Shown one piece after another: positions 21,749 to 31,657 of a stretch of DNA of 64,000 bases. Source of the DNA: Schizochytrium sp. TIO01 (Eukaryota; Sar; Bigyra; Thraustochytrida; Thraustochytriidae); contig SMSO01000014.1 in the NCBI GenBank assembly GCA_004764695.1, forward strand, positions 3,919,148 to 3,983,147, in the 5' to 3' direction. The translations under genes were made by a program, and so were the position numbers. Below the pieces are notes generated by a model, which worked only from the letters and a program-made list of their open reading frames with translations, was not told the DNA's origin and ran no database searches. Numbering within the stretch: position 1 is the first letter of the stretch; each line of letters opens with the position of its first letter.

Positions 21749-23242
21749 TCAAGGACCATGCGCCGCATGAGGGTGCAGAACGCGGGCGGTACTACATGCT
21801 GTCGATACAGCTAAGTATGTTAAAGCCATGATAAAAACAATGATTGATGCGCCCCTGTACATCACCACCGCGCCATAGCTGTCCATTACCGCACCCCCAA
21901 CAACAAGGCCAAGGCCTGTACCGAGGTTACGTACTGCTGTAATGGCGCCCTGAGAGAAGCTCTCTAAGCCTGGTGGGGCCATGTCACTAATGATAATGAC
22001 AGCGGCAAGTTGCATCAAAGCGAAGGTGACGCCATGTAATGGCTCACAAAGCAGAACCAAGACACCATGTTCAGGAGGGATAATCGTGTATGCCCAGACG
22101 CGCACAGAATATGCAATGAGTCCCCAAAAGAGCAGCTTTGGAGGCGAGAAACGTGTTACCAGCTGGTTCGCCACAGCAAAGAGTGGGATCTCGAACGAGA
22201 CAGTCACACAGACCGAGATACCCAAGACGATATTTGAGGCCCCAATGTCATCTTTGAAAAACAAGAATGACAGGTTTTCCACAAGGGCTACACCAGCGCT
22301 TGCCACAGCCATTGTACAAAAAAACATCCAGTTTGGTATATTGCAGCATGCAGTGCGGGAAAATAAACCTAATTTCCCAAGCAGGGAAATATCTTCGGGC
22401 ACAAGAAGTTCTGCTGGCTCATGTTCCTGTGCAACCCTGGAATCTATCTTTATGGAAGAGGCCTCGAGTTGCTGCTGCTGTCGAGAGGAGTGGTGTAAAT
22501 GATTAAGCTGGCTTGCATTATCTTCCACCACCACCTCGGCGAGCGTAACAGCAGCAGTTTCGCTAAGCTCAACCTCTCGAGATTCCTTTGCAACCTCCTC
22601 GTTTGACACCTGAACATATGATGCACGATTCGCCGTAAATCGCTGCATACACGAATTCAGAGCAACCACGAACAGAAAGAAACTCACTGTGCCAACATAA
22701 AATGGCATCATGAGCATATACGTATTATACTTGTCAAAAAGATATCCGAGCAGCAGACTTCCCAGTGCCCATGAGATTGCACCCCACAGACGTTCACGGC
22801 CATAAAGTTTCTTCCGCTCCGCAGCATCGTCTGCGGTCGGGACGTCTGCTGCGGGAACGCAGTGCGCCAAGCAGTAACTGTCGAGGAGAGGCGAAAACCC
22901 AGAAAGTAGAACCCCATGCAGGGTGCGCAAGATGAGTACCGCCTCGAAGAATTGGAATTGAGGAAAATACAGCAGACCAAAGGCCATTGCTGAAGTTCCT
23001 ACAGATATGCACATTGTGAGCTCACGCCCCAAGAGACGATCTGCGAGGATACCCCAAATAAGAGGCATAAAGGAGTTCAAGGAGCGAGGTAAAGACTGCA
23101 CGATGCCGATCTCCGTATCGGTGAGGGCCAGACTCTCAAGCATAACAGAGAGGAAGCGGCCTTGGCCCGTAAGCGCAAGGAAACCCAAGAAATACAACCA
23201 TCGAGGCCGGAGGGCACCATCCACACCCACGAAGAACCCCAT
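21749..23242 (-). CDS. Major facilitator superfamily transporter (MFS_1-like), paralogue B
   Basis: A 497-residue, about 12-segment transporter homologous along its length to the protein at 15738-17360. Shared landmarks are MGFFVGVDGALRPRW at the N terminus, WGILADRLLGRELTM (motif A-like), KKLYGRERLWGAISWALGSLL, a variable central loop rich in Glu/Ser/Gln, and SFLFFKDDIGASNIVLGISV in the C-terminal half. The open frame begins at a GTG at 23320, but the ATG at 23242 is chosen because it aligns exactly with paralogue A's start. Transport is presumably proton-coupled. The substrate is unknown and either the plasma membrane or an organelle is possible. Confidence 0.88.
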   Translation of the reverse strand: MGFFVGVDGALRPRWLYFLGFLALTGQGRFLSVMLESLALTDTEIGIVQSLPRSLNSFMPLIWGILADRLLGRELTMCISVGTSAMAFGLLYFPQFQFFEAVLILRTLHGVLLSGFSPLLDSYCLAHCVPAADVPTADDAAERKKLYGRERLWGAISWALGSLLLGYLFDKYNTYMLMMPFYVGTVSFFLFVVALNSCMQRFTANRASYVQVSNEEVAKESREVELSETAAVTLAEVVVEDNASQLNHLHHSSRQQQQLEASSIKIDSRVAQEHEPAELLVPEDISLLGKLGLFSRTACCNIPNWMFFCTMAVASAGVALVENLSFLFFKDDIGASNIVLGISVCVTVSFEIPLFAVANQLVTRFSPPKLLFWGLIAYSVRVWAYTIIPPEHGVLVLLCEPLHGVTFALMQLAAVIIISDMAPPGLESFSQGAITAVRNLGTGLGLVVGGAVMDSYGAVVMYRGASIIVFIMALTYLAVSTACSTARVLHPHAAHGP

Positions 23243-23726
23243 GACGCTGGGTTGAGTTGATACTGGTGGTGGAGATGTGACTGACGACGTTCTCAAAACA
23301 AGAGAGGAATAATCAATCACAAACGCTCGTCAAATTGGAAACCTTGGGAGGAACTCAAGGCCAGCCTTGTAGACAACCGAAGTGGTCTGAAGTAAGGGCG
23401 GTCTCTCTACCCGTCTGTCTTCAAAAGGGCTCGCCAACGACAAGGTAACCTTGTTTTTTTTAAACAACTACTACATACTCACTATTATGGGTACATCGCG
23501 GCGTCATGCCGCTCGTGTAGTTGAAAGCCACTAAAGTTGAAGCCGAATCAAAGCGAACGATGTGTCCAGGAAACCTTCGCGGAACTTGGTCTCAATGAGA
23601 TTGGAGAGGGTATCTGTAAGGTCTAAACTAAGCCGTGATGTGAACTACGAAAAATTCGTCGATCTTTCTTTGCGAGCATCGTTCACGGAATTCCGCGCAT
23701 TGCACCCGGTCCTATAACTGACGCAT

Positions 23727-23788
23727 CATCATGGCCGCTACTATTAATAAGTAATAACATCATGGCCGCTACTATTAATAAGTAATAA
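23727..23788. repeat. 31-bp exact tandem duplication
   Basis: Two identical adjacent 31-bp units (23727-23757 and 23758-23788), each starting CATCATGGCCGCTACTATTA. Perfect identity points to a recent duplication. Confidence 0.95.
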
Positions 23789-24267
23789 CAGTAAGTACTT
23801 AAGAGCTCTATCATATCAACCACATTGGAGAATTGTCTAAAGCCACACGGTGCGAACGCTATCCAAATCTCATCAGTCAGAGGCTGTTCCCTCCAATCAT
23901 TTTCCTTGGATATATTACCGCGTTGCGATGTAGTAACTGACTATACCAATTTTCAAATGTAGACGCGTGGATCTTGTCCTTGATCAACAACAGCAAATCC
24001 TGTTCTACCTAAGACAAAAGGCTTTGGAGTGCGTCATCCAAGTCAAAGCGCAAATATGAAAGAGTCTCTTCTCTTTTGGGAGTCCACCTAAGACAAAAGG
24101 TTTTGAAGGGTACATTAAAGTTAATACAAAACTCCTTGGGATTGGTAGGTACATAGCATGCTCCGTCATGTCCAATATACCTAGGCGTATCTATAGTGTA
24201 ACAATTGCATTACTTGGTCGAGTAATGAAAACCAGTTTTGCTACAGAATGTTCAGGGATAATCAATT

Positions 24268-24291
24268 TGCCAATATTTATAAATATTGGCA
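24268..24291. repeat. 24-bp perfect palindrome
   Basis: TGCCAATATTTA followed by its exact complement TAAATATTGGCA, with no spacer. It could be a dimeric transcription-factor site or a cruciform-prone element in the promoter-side interval between two divergent genes. Confidence 0.9.
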
Positions 24292-26199
24292 TGATGCATC
24301 TAATTCGGTTCTCTCCATTTCTTGGGTGCTGTATGGATCCAGCTTCTTGCTTCAAGAATCGAACTCCTCCTCTTTCTTTAAAATCGAAAAGAGTACCCCA
24401 GTCCTGAGATACTGAAAATATGATTGTTTTCTTCCACAATTTCAAAAAGAAGAGTGACCAAACAAGCCACGAACTAATTACATCAAGCCTGCGTGCTAGT
24501 CCCTAGCCAGATACAATTTATATGGTCAGCACGCTTCAGGACTACAGCCCACCAAGAAATGTATGCAAATCACAAAACTAGCTCACTTCAAAGAAATCAC
24601 CTTGTTGTAAATCTAATACAGGGTGGCGATACACTACATTTTCAGAAGAACCTAGAAATTCAAGAGAATGTAATAAATGCAATCGCCACTGCCGTGACCC
24701 ACGGCCAACTGGGGGTTGCAAGAGTGAAGTTTTATCCACCTATTCAATTAGACAAACAAGCGAACAATAACAATGAAACCGATTGTCCAGCATTATACAA
24801 CTCCAAGTAAGTTTCGAACAGGACCTTCAAAATCCGGAGCGTGAGAATTTACACACAATAATTCAATAGAGTAAATGCTTAATTGTTTAAATGTGCTTTA
24901 GGCTGTGCACCACTCGATTTGAATAGAGTGAGTGTGCACCCTAACCGAAAATTATGTATGGCTCAAGTCACCATTAGCAGTTTGCGATTTCAATTGTATT
25001 GGGACATCAAGAACAACATGATCACTCCCTAAATTAAACTAGGCATATCTATACACTGTCCAAAAGTATGGTTTATTCGTCGACTTCCGTCTATCCGTGC
25101 AGCCTGACTGAAGATAATGTTCGCTCTATTGAATCTTCCTACAGCCTATGAGATAGGGCATGCAGACTCTTTCCGCAAGTAAAACAATAGGTACCTAGGG
25201 ACTTTTAAAACATCTTTTATTTGTGCATCATACTCTTCTATAGTATATTTACATATGCTTCGGTAGTACTGCTGCCTGTCAATCAGCTATGACTGCACAC
25301 TGCACAAAATTGGAAGTTAGAACAGTTGAAGGGGATTCTGCTTCTTTTTGTCTATCTGCTCTTTCCGAGTCCAGATCAGAAATGGTATACATAGGTATGT
25401 ACCTATAAAATAAAAATTGGACATAATTTAAGTGATCGTTTTGGCTTGAATGTTGCCCTAGTTTAAAGATTTTAATTTATTACCTCTGACTACTAGTGAG
25501 AGCGGAAATTTAAGTTTTTTGGTATCTCAGTAATCAGCTGCCTCGACTTACCTCATTGAAGGTACCCCATACCCTTACTAGATAAACTAATTATGGATAG
25601 GGTGACTTATATGACGTCACGATGATATTTCCAAGTATAGTCCAAAATTGGTGCTATGCTTACCCACTTCATTTATAGTCTTCATTTTCTCGGATATGCA
25701 AACTAGTTAAGCATAGGGTTAGAGACAACTACCTCATGGATTTTATTCTCAAGGTACCGCTTATTATGTTTCCAAATCTGGGGATGAGCAATTAGACAAA
25801 GTGGTATTTAGTATCAAATTAGAACAAACGACATCTGCAAAACCAAAACGCGCTGAGAGTTACGACACGATTAAAAGGTAATTACTCGTATAGATGGCCA
25901 TCCATTGAATTGTCTAATCACTGTACTATTGGGGGATAGCAATCATTAACAGCACGGGCAGAATCTTTGCAAATAGTAAGATCCTCTTGACTAGGTAGAA
26001 TAACAGTCAGGCACAGTCTACATCGAATCAAAGACCGTTTGAAGAGATAGGAGCAAGGCGACAAAGACTTCAACAAGGACAAGCGAATATTTATTAAATT
26101 CGATCTTTCGACATCTCTTCTAACAACTTGTTTCCCAGATTAGTTATTCCTGAGCTCCCATTACTACATGGCAGCCGGGAGGCTTCAGTGCAGTACGAG

Positions 26200-29100
26200 A
26201 TGATGAGTAGAGGTTCCGGTGTCCAACTTACCACTTCAACAACACCTGAGCCTCAGCCTCCTCGTGAAGTCCCTCCTAGACCTTCAACAACAGCAACCTC
26301 TAGCTCGTCAGGATCACAAAATGGAGAACCTTCGACAATTGCAAGCAGAAATCCAGGTGTCCAACTAACCACCTCAACAGCACCTGCGCCTCAGCCTCCT
26401 CGTGAAGTCCCTCCTAGACCTTCAACAACAGCAACCTTTAGCTCGTCAGGATCACAAAATGGAGAACCTTCGACAATTGCAAGCAGAAATCCCGGTGTCC
26501 AACTAACCACCTCAACAGCACCTGCGCCTCAGCCTCCTCGTGAAGTCCCTCCTAGACCTTCAACAACAGCAACCTTTAGCTCGTCAGGAGCACAAAATGG
26601 AGAACCTTCGACAATTGCAAGCAGAAATCCAGGTGTCCAACTAAATAACTCAACAGCACCTGAGCTAAGGACTCCTCTCCAAATCCCTCCTAGACCTTCA
26701 ACAGATTTTGGATTATTAGAATCACAAGATACGGGACCTTTAACATCATCCAAGCCGCAATATACTCATCATTCTCCACGTCTCCTAAGAACAACACCTG
26801 AGCAACACACTTCTCAAGCTCCTCCACGTCCTGTAAGATCAACCTCTGCACTTTCGGGAACAGTACATGGAGAAGCTTCAGAAACGACGAGTATACACCT
26901 TGGTGTCCATTCCTTTTCTACAATAACACCACAGACACCTCAGACCCATTCAACCAATTCGCCAAACCCTTTGTTGTCCTTCATAGCAGAAAGAAACCAA
27001 GCCTCCCGTGCAACCTATGGAAATTCCTATTCATCAGAAGAAGATAAGGAATATTCGGATAGTAGTGATGAAGAAAAGGAGGACGTTTCGACAAACTTTG
27101 AAGGGGCATATAGTCATACACTAGGAGTACTGCCAAGGGAAGCAAATACTATTGGACGCATTTCAACAGAGCCTATGTCCAGAGATTCTTTTGCTGTTGC
27201 ACAGCAGAATCCAATTCATCAAATGCAAAGCAACAATAATCAGAACGAAAATGACAGCGTTAGTTTTCTTTCGGGCCCGGCAACGCCAATTCGTTTACTC
27301 ACAGCAAAAGATCAGAGAAAGTTTCCTTTTGTCGGAGAGCAGGGTGATCTGCAAATCCGTGTTCGACGTCACAAACCTGGAACCCCCGGCAAAGTCCAAT
27401 TGGAAGTACAAGTTATCTCTATTTTTAGACCATATCGATTTGCAAGGCGTCTCATTTACCTTTACTCTGTGTTTCAACTCACAGTTTATCTAGTTGTACT
27501 TACAATTTCTTTTATCCATCAAGTTGCAGCTGGAGTTTATCAAGGAGACTATCATCAGATACTGAAGATCCCGCTGTTGTTTCACTTCATTCACTGTATT
27601 TCTCACATTCTTTGTGTCATTAATCGAGTGCTTGTGGATATTTTGTCAAACTTTGATTACATTCAGAATCTCATTTCACCAGAACATAGACCCTTTATAT
27701 GGTGCGCCGAGGAATTGAATGATGCTGAAGAAAACTCTGCAGCAAAAAGCAAAGACTACAGCTGGGCATGCCAGCTCATTGATGACATTTTCGGTGTTCT
27801 TTTGATAGGGATACCAGCTTTGATTTTAAGCATCTTCCTTATATGCGGTGAATCATGGAAAACCGCTATTCGAAAGTCGCAAATTGGCGCAATTGTCTGT
27901 GCTGGGATAATTGTAGGCGTCTACTTACTGGAACACATTGTGACAGTTTGGAAGTTTATTCGTATTTTCAGAAGACATGATGAAGAATTTGTAGAAAGCA
28001 AAAGCGTCACTCAGCGGTGTTTTTCAGCAATTGCAGCCGTTGTTGAGACAAGGATGGTGTTTACCCTCTCCAGTATAATGTCACAAAAGTCAGGGAAAGG
28101 GAATGAAAAGTATTCAGAACACACTCCCAATGATGAATTCGATTTTCAACGCTTCCCACGCATAATCAGAAAGTTTTATATAGATCCACGAAAAGATGGA
28201 GCAACCACAGTTTTTCAGTCGTTGGCAATACGCACCAGCACTACTCCGATTTCGAGAGCATCCACAGGTTGGAGTAAACACAAGGTGTTTGATATTATTC
28301 TGAGGGTTACTATTGTCATCGCCATAGTCCTCGTTATTATCGCTGTCTCGAAAGCTCTTGGGTATAGAGGTGCTACCCTTGTTATCGTACTCATATTTGT
28401 TGGCTACAAATTAGGTAACGTCGCTTTGGGCTTCTTACGAAAGAACAAAACCGGGACTAGTAGTCTAGTATCGCACCTTATTTGGATTTTTGTACCAGTG
28501 AACACGGAACGGGAATCAGCTGGCTTTATTACTCAACATATATGTGGTATATTCAACTGCGATAAAGACGTCTCCCTAAATGGCTATGAGCGCGTATGGC
28601 TTGCACAACCTAAGAAGAGGTTTTGGCAAGGTTTGCTTTTATTTTCAGTTCTCATGTATATTCTCTTTTCAAGTATATCAATTGCTCAGGAAAATTACTT
28701 GGGAGGCGCGTGGTGTGGAATGTTTATTGGAATTGGATTTGTTTCTTACACATTTTTCTTTTTAGACCCTGAAGGTTGGGCATTTCTGAAAGAAGAGAAT
28801 ACCTTGCAACGAGCTGGTATTGCTGATGAAATCAAAGATTTTACTCCTACGGAGCGCCATGCATTCGACATGTTGACATGGATACGTAAACAAAGAAGCA
28901 TTATGTCTGCGGTCCTATTCATTGCGATTCTCTATATTGGAGCATTACATTTCATACACAGTAACTTTGAAGAAGAAAATGAATATGTGGATAAAATGCA
29001 AGTGGAACCTATGAGTGCTGAGGAGATTGCGCTAAGTATGTCACCCTCAGGATATTGTAATGTTCAAGCTGTCTGGAATGCAAGTGATCCATTTAGTCTG

Positions 29101-29874
29101 GAGCTCCAGGACTATGCTGCGCTAGCCGCTCTCTCGTATGTAAGTCGAGCCAACAGTATCAAAGAAATGCTTACCTCATGGTTCGAAAACTCCACGGTGA
29201 CTGTAGAGCTCTTGCAGTCTGAAGATCTTCCGCCGTCCTGTCAGAAGTCGAATGTTGTATTTCAAGCTTATGGGGCTCGCCAAGAAAGTGAAGAGAGGAC
29301 AATTCTTGCTATACGAGGGACAACAGATTACAAAGACTGGTTTGAAGATATTTCAGTCTGGGGACCAGTTGTGCTTATGGAGATGGCATCCAAAGTACTT
29401 CCCTTCGGCGATACATGGGACTCTTCAATTCCTTCTCTGCTCAGGGCTACAAGCATATTCAACGGAGGAGCCTTCGCTGACTCACTCATGAATTGTATTG
29501 AAGACCTACAGTCCTATAACTCTTCCTGGGGGCAAAAGCCTATTATTCTCACTGGACATTCTCTAGGCGGAGGCATTGCAGCTATTCTTGGAGCTCGACT
29601 TGATCTTCCTAATGTTGTTTTCTCAGCTCCTGGTGTAGAACTTAGCGTCGAGCTTGTGGCTGAAGGCAAACTCGAGAATCTACAGCGAAACACAGTTAAC
29701 GTTATACCAGATGGAGATATTGTTCCTCAGGTTGATCGTCCAACGTTTCATGTGCAACGAATATCGTGCGACGACACATCCGCTCTGCGTCCAGTAAGAT
29801 GTCACAGTATTGTTCAGACAGTGAATAAGCTTGCGGAGTCTTGCGGCGGTGATCGAGTCTTAATGGATTCTTAA
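26200..29874 (+). CDS. Polytopic membrane-anchored class 3 lipase, paralogue A
   Basis: A 1224-residue protein from ATG 26200; the frame opens 24 codons earlier at a TTG. Residues 1 to about 375 are disordered and Pro/Ser/Thr-rich, with a near-perfect 46-residue tandem repeat. The globular/membrane part follows: a conserved entry segment (KFPFVGEQGDLQIRVRRHK), then about nine hydrophobic segments, e.g. LIYLYSVFQLTVYLVVLTISF, VLLIGIPALILSIFLIC and IMSAVLFIAILYIGALHFI. The last about 260 residues are a class 3 (alpha/beta hydrolase) lipase domain: ILAIRGTTDYKDW forms the oxyanion region, GHSLGGG holds the nucleophile Ser, VIPDGDIVPQVD the likely Asp and RCHSIVQT the likely His. Membrane-embedded domains before a lipase domain recall diacylglycerol lipases, but the segment number is higher. 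The product would cleave acylglycerols or phospholipids at a membrane. The substrate and compartment are unknown. Confidence 0.88.
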   Translation: MMSRGSGVQLTTSTTPEPQPPREVPPRPSTTATSSSSGSQNGEPSTIASRNPGVQLTTSTAPAPQPPREVPPRPSTTATFSSSGSQNGEPSTIASRNPGVQLTTSTAPAPQPPREVPPRPSTTATFSSSGAQNGEPSTIASRNPGVQLNNSTAPELRTPLQIPPRPSTDFGLLESQDTGPLTSSKPQYTHHSPRLLRTTPEQHTSQAPPRPVRSTSALSGTVHGEASETTSIHLGVHSFSTITPQTPQTHSTNSPNPLLSFIAERNQASRATYGNSYSSEEDKEYSDSSDEEKEDVSTNFEGAYSHTLGVLPREANTIGRISTEPMSRDSFAVAQQNPIHQMQSNNNQNENDSVSFLSGPATPIRLLTAKDQRKFPFVGEQGDLQIRVRRHKPGTPGKVQLEVQVISIFRPYRFARRLIYLYSVFQLTVYLVVLTISFIHQVAAGVYQGDYHQILKIPLLFHFIHCISHILCVINRVLVDILSNFDYIQNLISPEHRPFIWCAEELNDAEENSAAKSKDYSWACQLIDDIFGVLLIGIPALILSIFLICGESWKTAIRKSQIGAIVCAGIIVGVYLLEHIVTVWKFIRIFRRHDEEFVESKSVTQRCFSAIAAVVETRMVFTLSSIMSQKSGKGNEKYSEHTPNDEFDFQRFPRIIRKFYIDPRKDGATTVFQSLAIRTSTTPISRASTGWSKHKVFDIILRVTIVIAIVLVIIAVSKALGYRGATLVIVLIFVGYKLGNVALGFLRKNKTGTSSLVSHLIWIFVPVNTERESAGFITQHICGIFNCDKDVSLNGYERVWLAQPKKRFWQGLLLFSVLMYILFSSISIAQENYLGGAWCGMFIGIGFVSYTFFFLDPEGWAFLKEENTLQRAGIADEIKDFTPTERHAFDMLTWIRKQRSIMSAVLFIAILYIGALHFIHSNFEEENEYVDKMQVEPMSAEEIALSMSPSGYCNVQAVWNASDPFSLELQDYAALAALSYVSRANSIKEMLTSWFENSTVTVELLQSEDLPPSCQKSNVVFQAYGARQESEERTILAIRGTTDYKDWFEDISVWGPVVLMEMASKVLPFGDTWDSSIPSLLRATSIFNGGAFADSLMNCIEDLQSYNSSWGQKPIILTGHSLGGGIAAILGARLDLPNVVFSAPGVELSVELVAEGKLENLQRNTVNVIPDGDIVPQVDRPTFHVQRISCDDTSALRPVRCHSIVQTVNKLAESCGGDRVLMDS
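26212..26650 (+). repeat. Coding tandem repeat, 138-bp period (46 residues)
   Basis: Three near-identical units plus a diverged fourth start at about 26212, 26350, 26488 and 26626. Each encodes the pattern PGVQLTTSTAPAPQPPREVP and then PPRPSTTAT...GEPSTIASR. The length is exactly a multiple of three and the units are almost identical, so the expansion is recent and in-frame. It carries PPRP-type potential SH3/WW ligands. Confidence 0.93.
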
Positions 29875-31657
29875 GAAAACCATTGCATCATTGTCATTGC
29901 TTCGCTCGAGTGTCGCCAAGCAGGCCTACTCACAAGAATAGATTGAATTCATGTCCATTTTAAAATGTTGTTTCTTCCTTATTTTCTGTTTTTGGACTTT
30001 TCTGAAGTGGATTTGTTTTGCCTGCCTGGTATTATCCTACGTTGCGGGCTTTGGTTAGTTTGTTCAGCTCCATCTGTTACTACACAGGGTGAATTTTGAA
30101 AACGCTGTGTGCTTCAAGATTTAGTTGAAGTGACTTGGACTTTTTAGCCCTTGCTTTAAGTTGAATCAATCTTTTCAAGTTCCTTCGCAGTAATCACTAT
30201 CTATAAAGGATTTTAGCGTTCCGGTTGAACCTCGTTATCATACATTTTAAATACAAAAAAAAGGGTCCATGAAACTCAAGACTTTGAGCAATCTTCAAAT
30301 AATGTTTACTACCCAGGCATCTTTATCATATCTTTTTTTCCAAATTTTTAATTATGAATAACACTCACGGACACTGTCAGGTGTTTTTCTTAAGTGTGTC
30401 ATGGCGAAGACTAGATCATCAGAACTGCTTTCTCTTTCGTTTCTATAGAGTACCTACCTTCTTCAAATTGAACAACTGCTCCAACCTCTTTTTGAATTAA
30501 ATCAGCTCGTTTTTTTTCTTCGAAGTAAAATATATTCTACACAGCACAAGAATGTGTTTGCTTAGGGACAACGAAAAGAGTTATGCTTTTTGGTAAGATG
30601 CGTCTAGTTAAGGATGGAGTTGGGAACCAACAGATTACGTTCATGAGCCCCAATGAATTTGGTGCGTCTACGAGTCAACTCTCTGCTACCAGGGAAAGTA
30701 CGGGGTGCAAAGAACGTCCCTGTCACGCGCAGTCTATTATTGACGAAATGCTATCTGAATGTCTCCGGAAAACCAAGTATTGCACTTCAAAACCTCTCGT
30801 TGCTCATTGTAGCGATTGCTCTCCAAAAAGAATATAGTAATGGATTTAAAGATAACACGTTCCTTTTGAAAGTTATGTCCTGGACGATCCAAACCACTCT
30901 GAGAAACGAAAACAACTTGGAACAGGTATCTAGTTGTTCGAAGTTGAAGAGTAGCCAAAGAGTGTAGGGAGCCAGTAGTCAATCATGATTGTTCGAGTAT
31001 TGTTGTGTATGGCTCCTATAGTTTCAGTTAGGTAATTGCTATGGAAAGACGCTGCCTCTTGTTACAATCAGGAAGAAAACGTGTATGGGTGTGCCAATTT
31101 GTAAGTTTTTGAGAGCACAGCCATCCTGTGGGAATAGTAGGGAGTACTAGGGAATGTCCTCTAGGATACCATGCCGTGCATAGGTGTACTTACTATGTAC
31201 TACTTCTCTGTGTCCCAGCACCTCGGTTTAAGGTGCCAAAAATGGACTATCGGATGATCAACGCAGTACCTCTGCGTTGCTTAGGAACCTTCGAACCGAC
31301 CAGCTACGCTTGCCCCCCAGAGGTCTAAATAGCAACTTGTAGATAATTGGCGGGAGAGACGTGGTCTCCTAAAGTGGAATGTAGCCTGCCACTAGGTGCG
31401 CAAATCTGCATCGTAGTTCACCAAAATATTGATGAAAAAGCACCAGGAGTACCCTTTTCCTTTCCACTTCCACATGTTTGTCACCAGAAAAAATTCGAAA
31501 ACCCTCGCATAAACGAAGTGTAAAGAGCAAAGTCAGAACTTCAAGCGTTTCAGTCTTTTCGTTTGTGTTTGCATTAGAGGTCTTCTTCAGGAACTAACTT
31601 TTGTCCTCTTCAAAACCATAACCTGATACTCGGAACTAGCAAGCGCTCAGACGCCCC
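29875..31657. other. Intergenic region between the lipase paralogues, 1.8 kb
   Basis: AT-rich, no supported gene. Short frames at 30583-30967 have no recognisable domain. Two small hairpins lie close together at 31218-31236 (GCACC/GGTGC) and 31260-31278 (AACGCAG/CTGCGTT), in a locally GC-richer patch that could be a structured RNA. Confidence 0.5.

Larger units (their letters stand above)
23243..26199. other. Divergent intergenic region, 2.96 kb
   Basis: The shared upstream region of MFS paralogue B (minus) and lipase A (plus). It is AT-rich with no convincing ORF. It contains a 31-bp tandem duplication (23727-23788), two related CCTAAGACAAAAGG motifs near 24008 and 24088, a 24-bp perfect palindrome (24268-24291) and an ATAGGTA/TACCTAT foldback (25391-25406). 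Confidence 0.55.
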
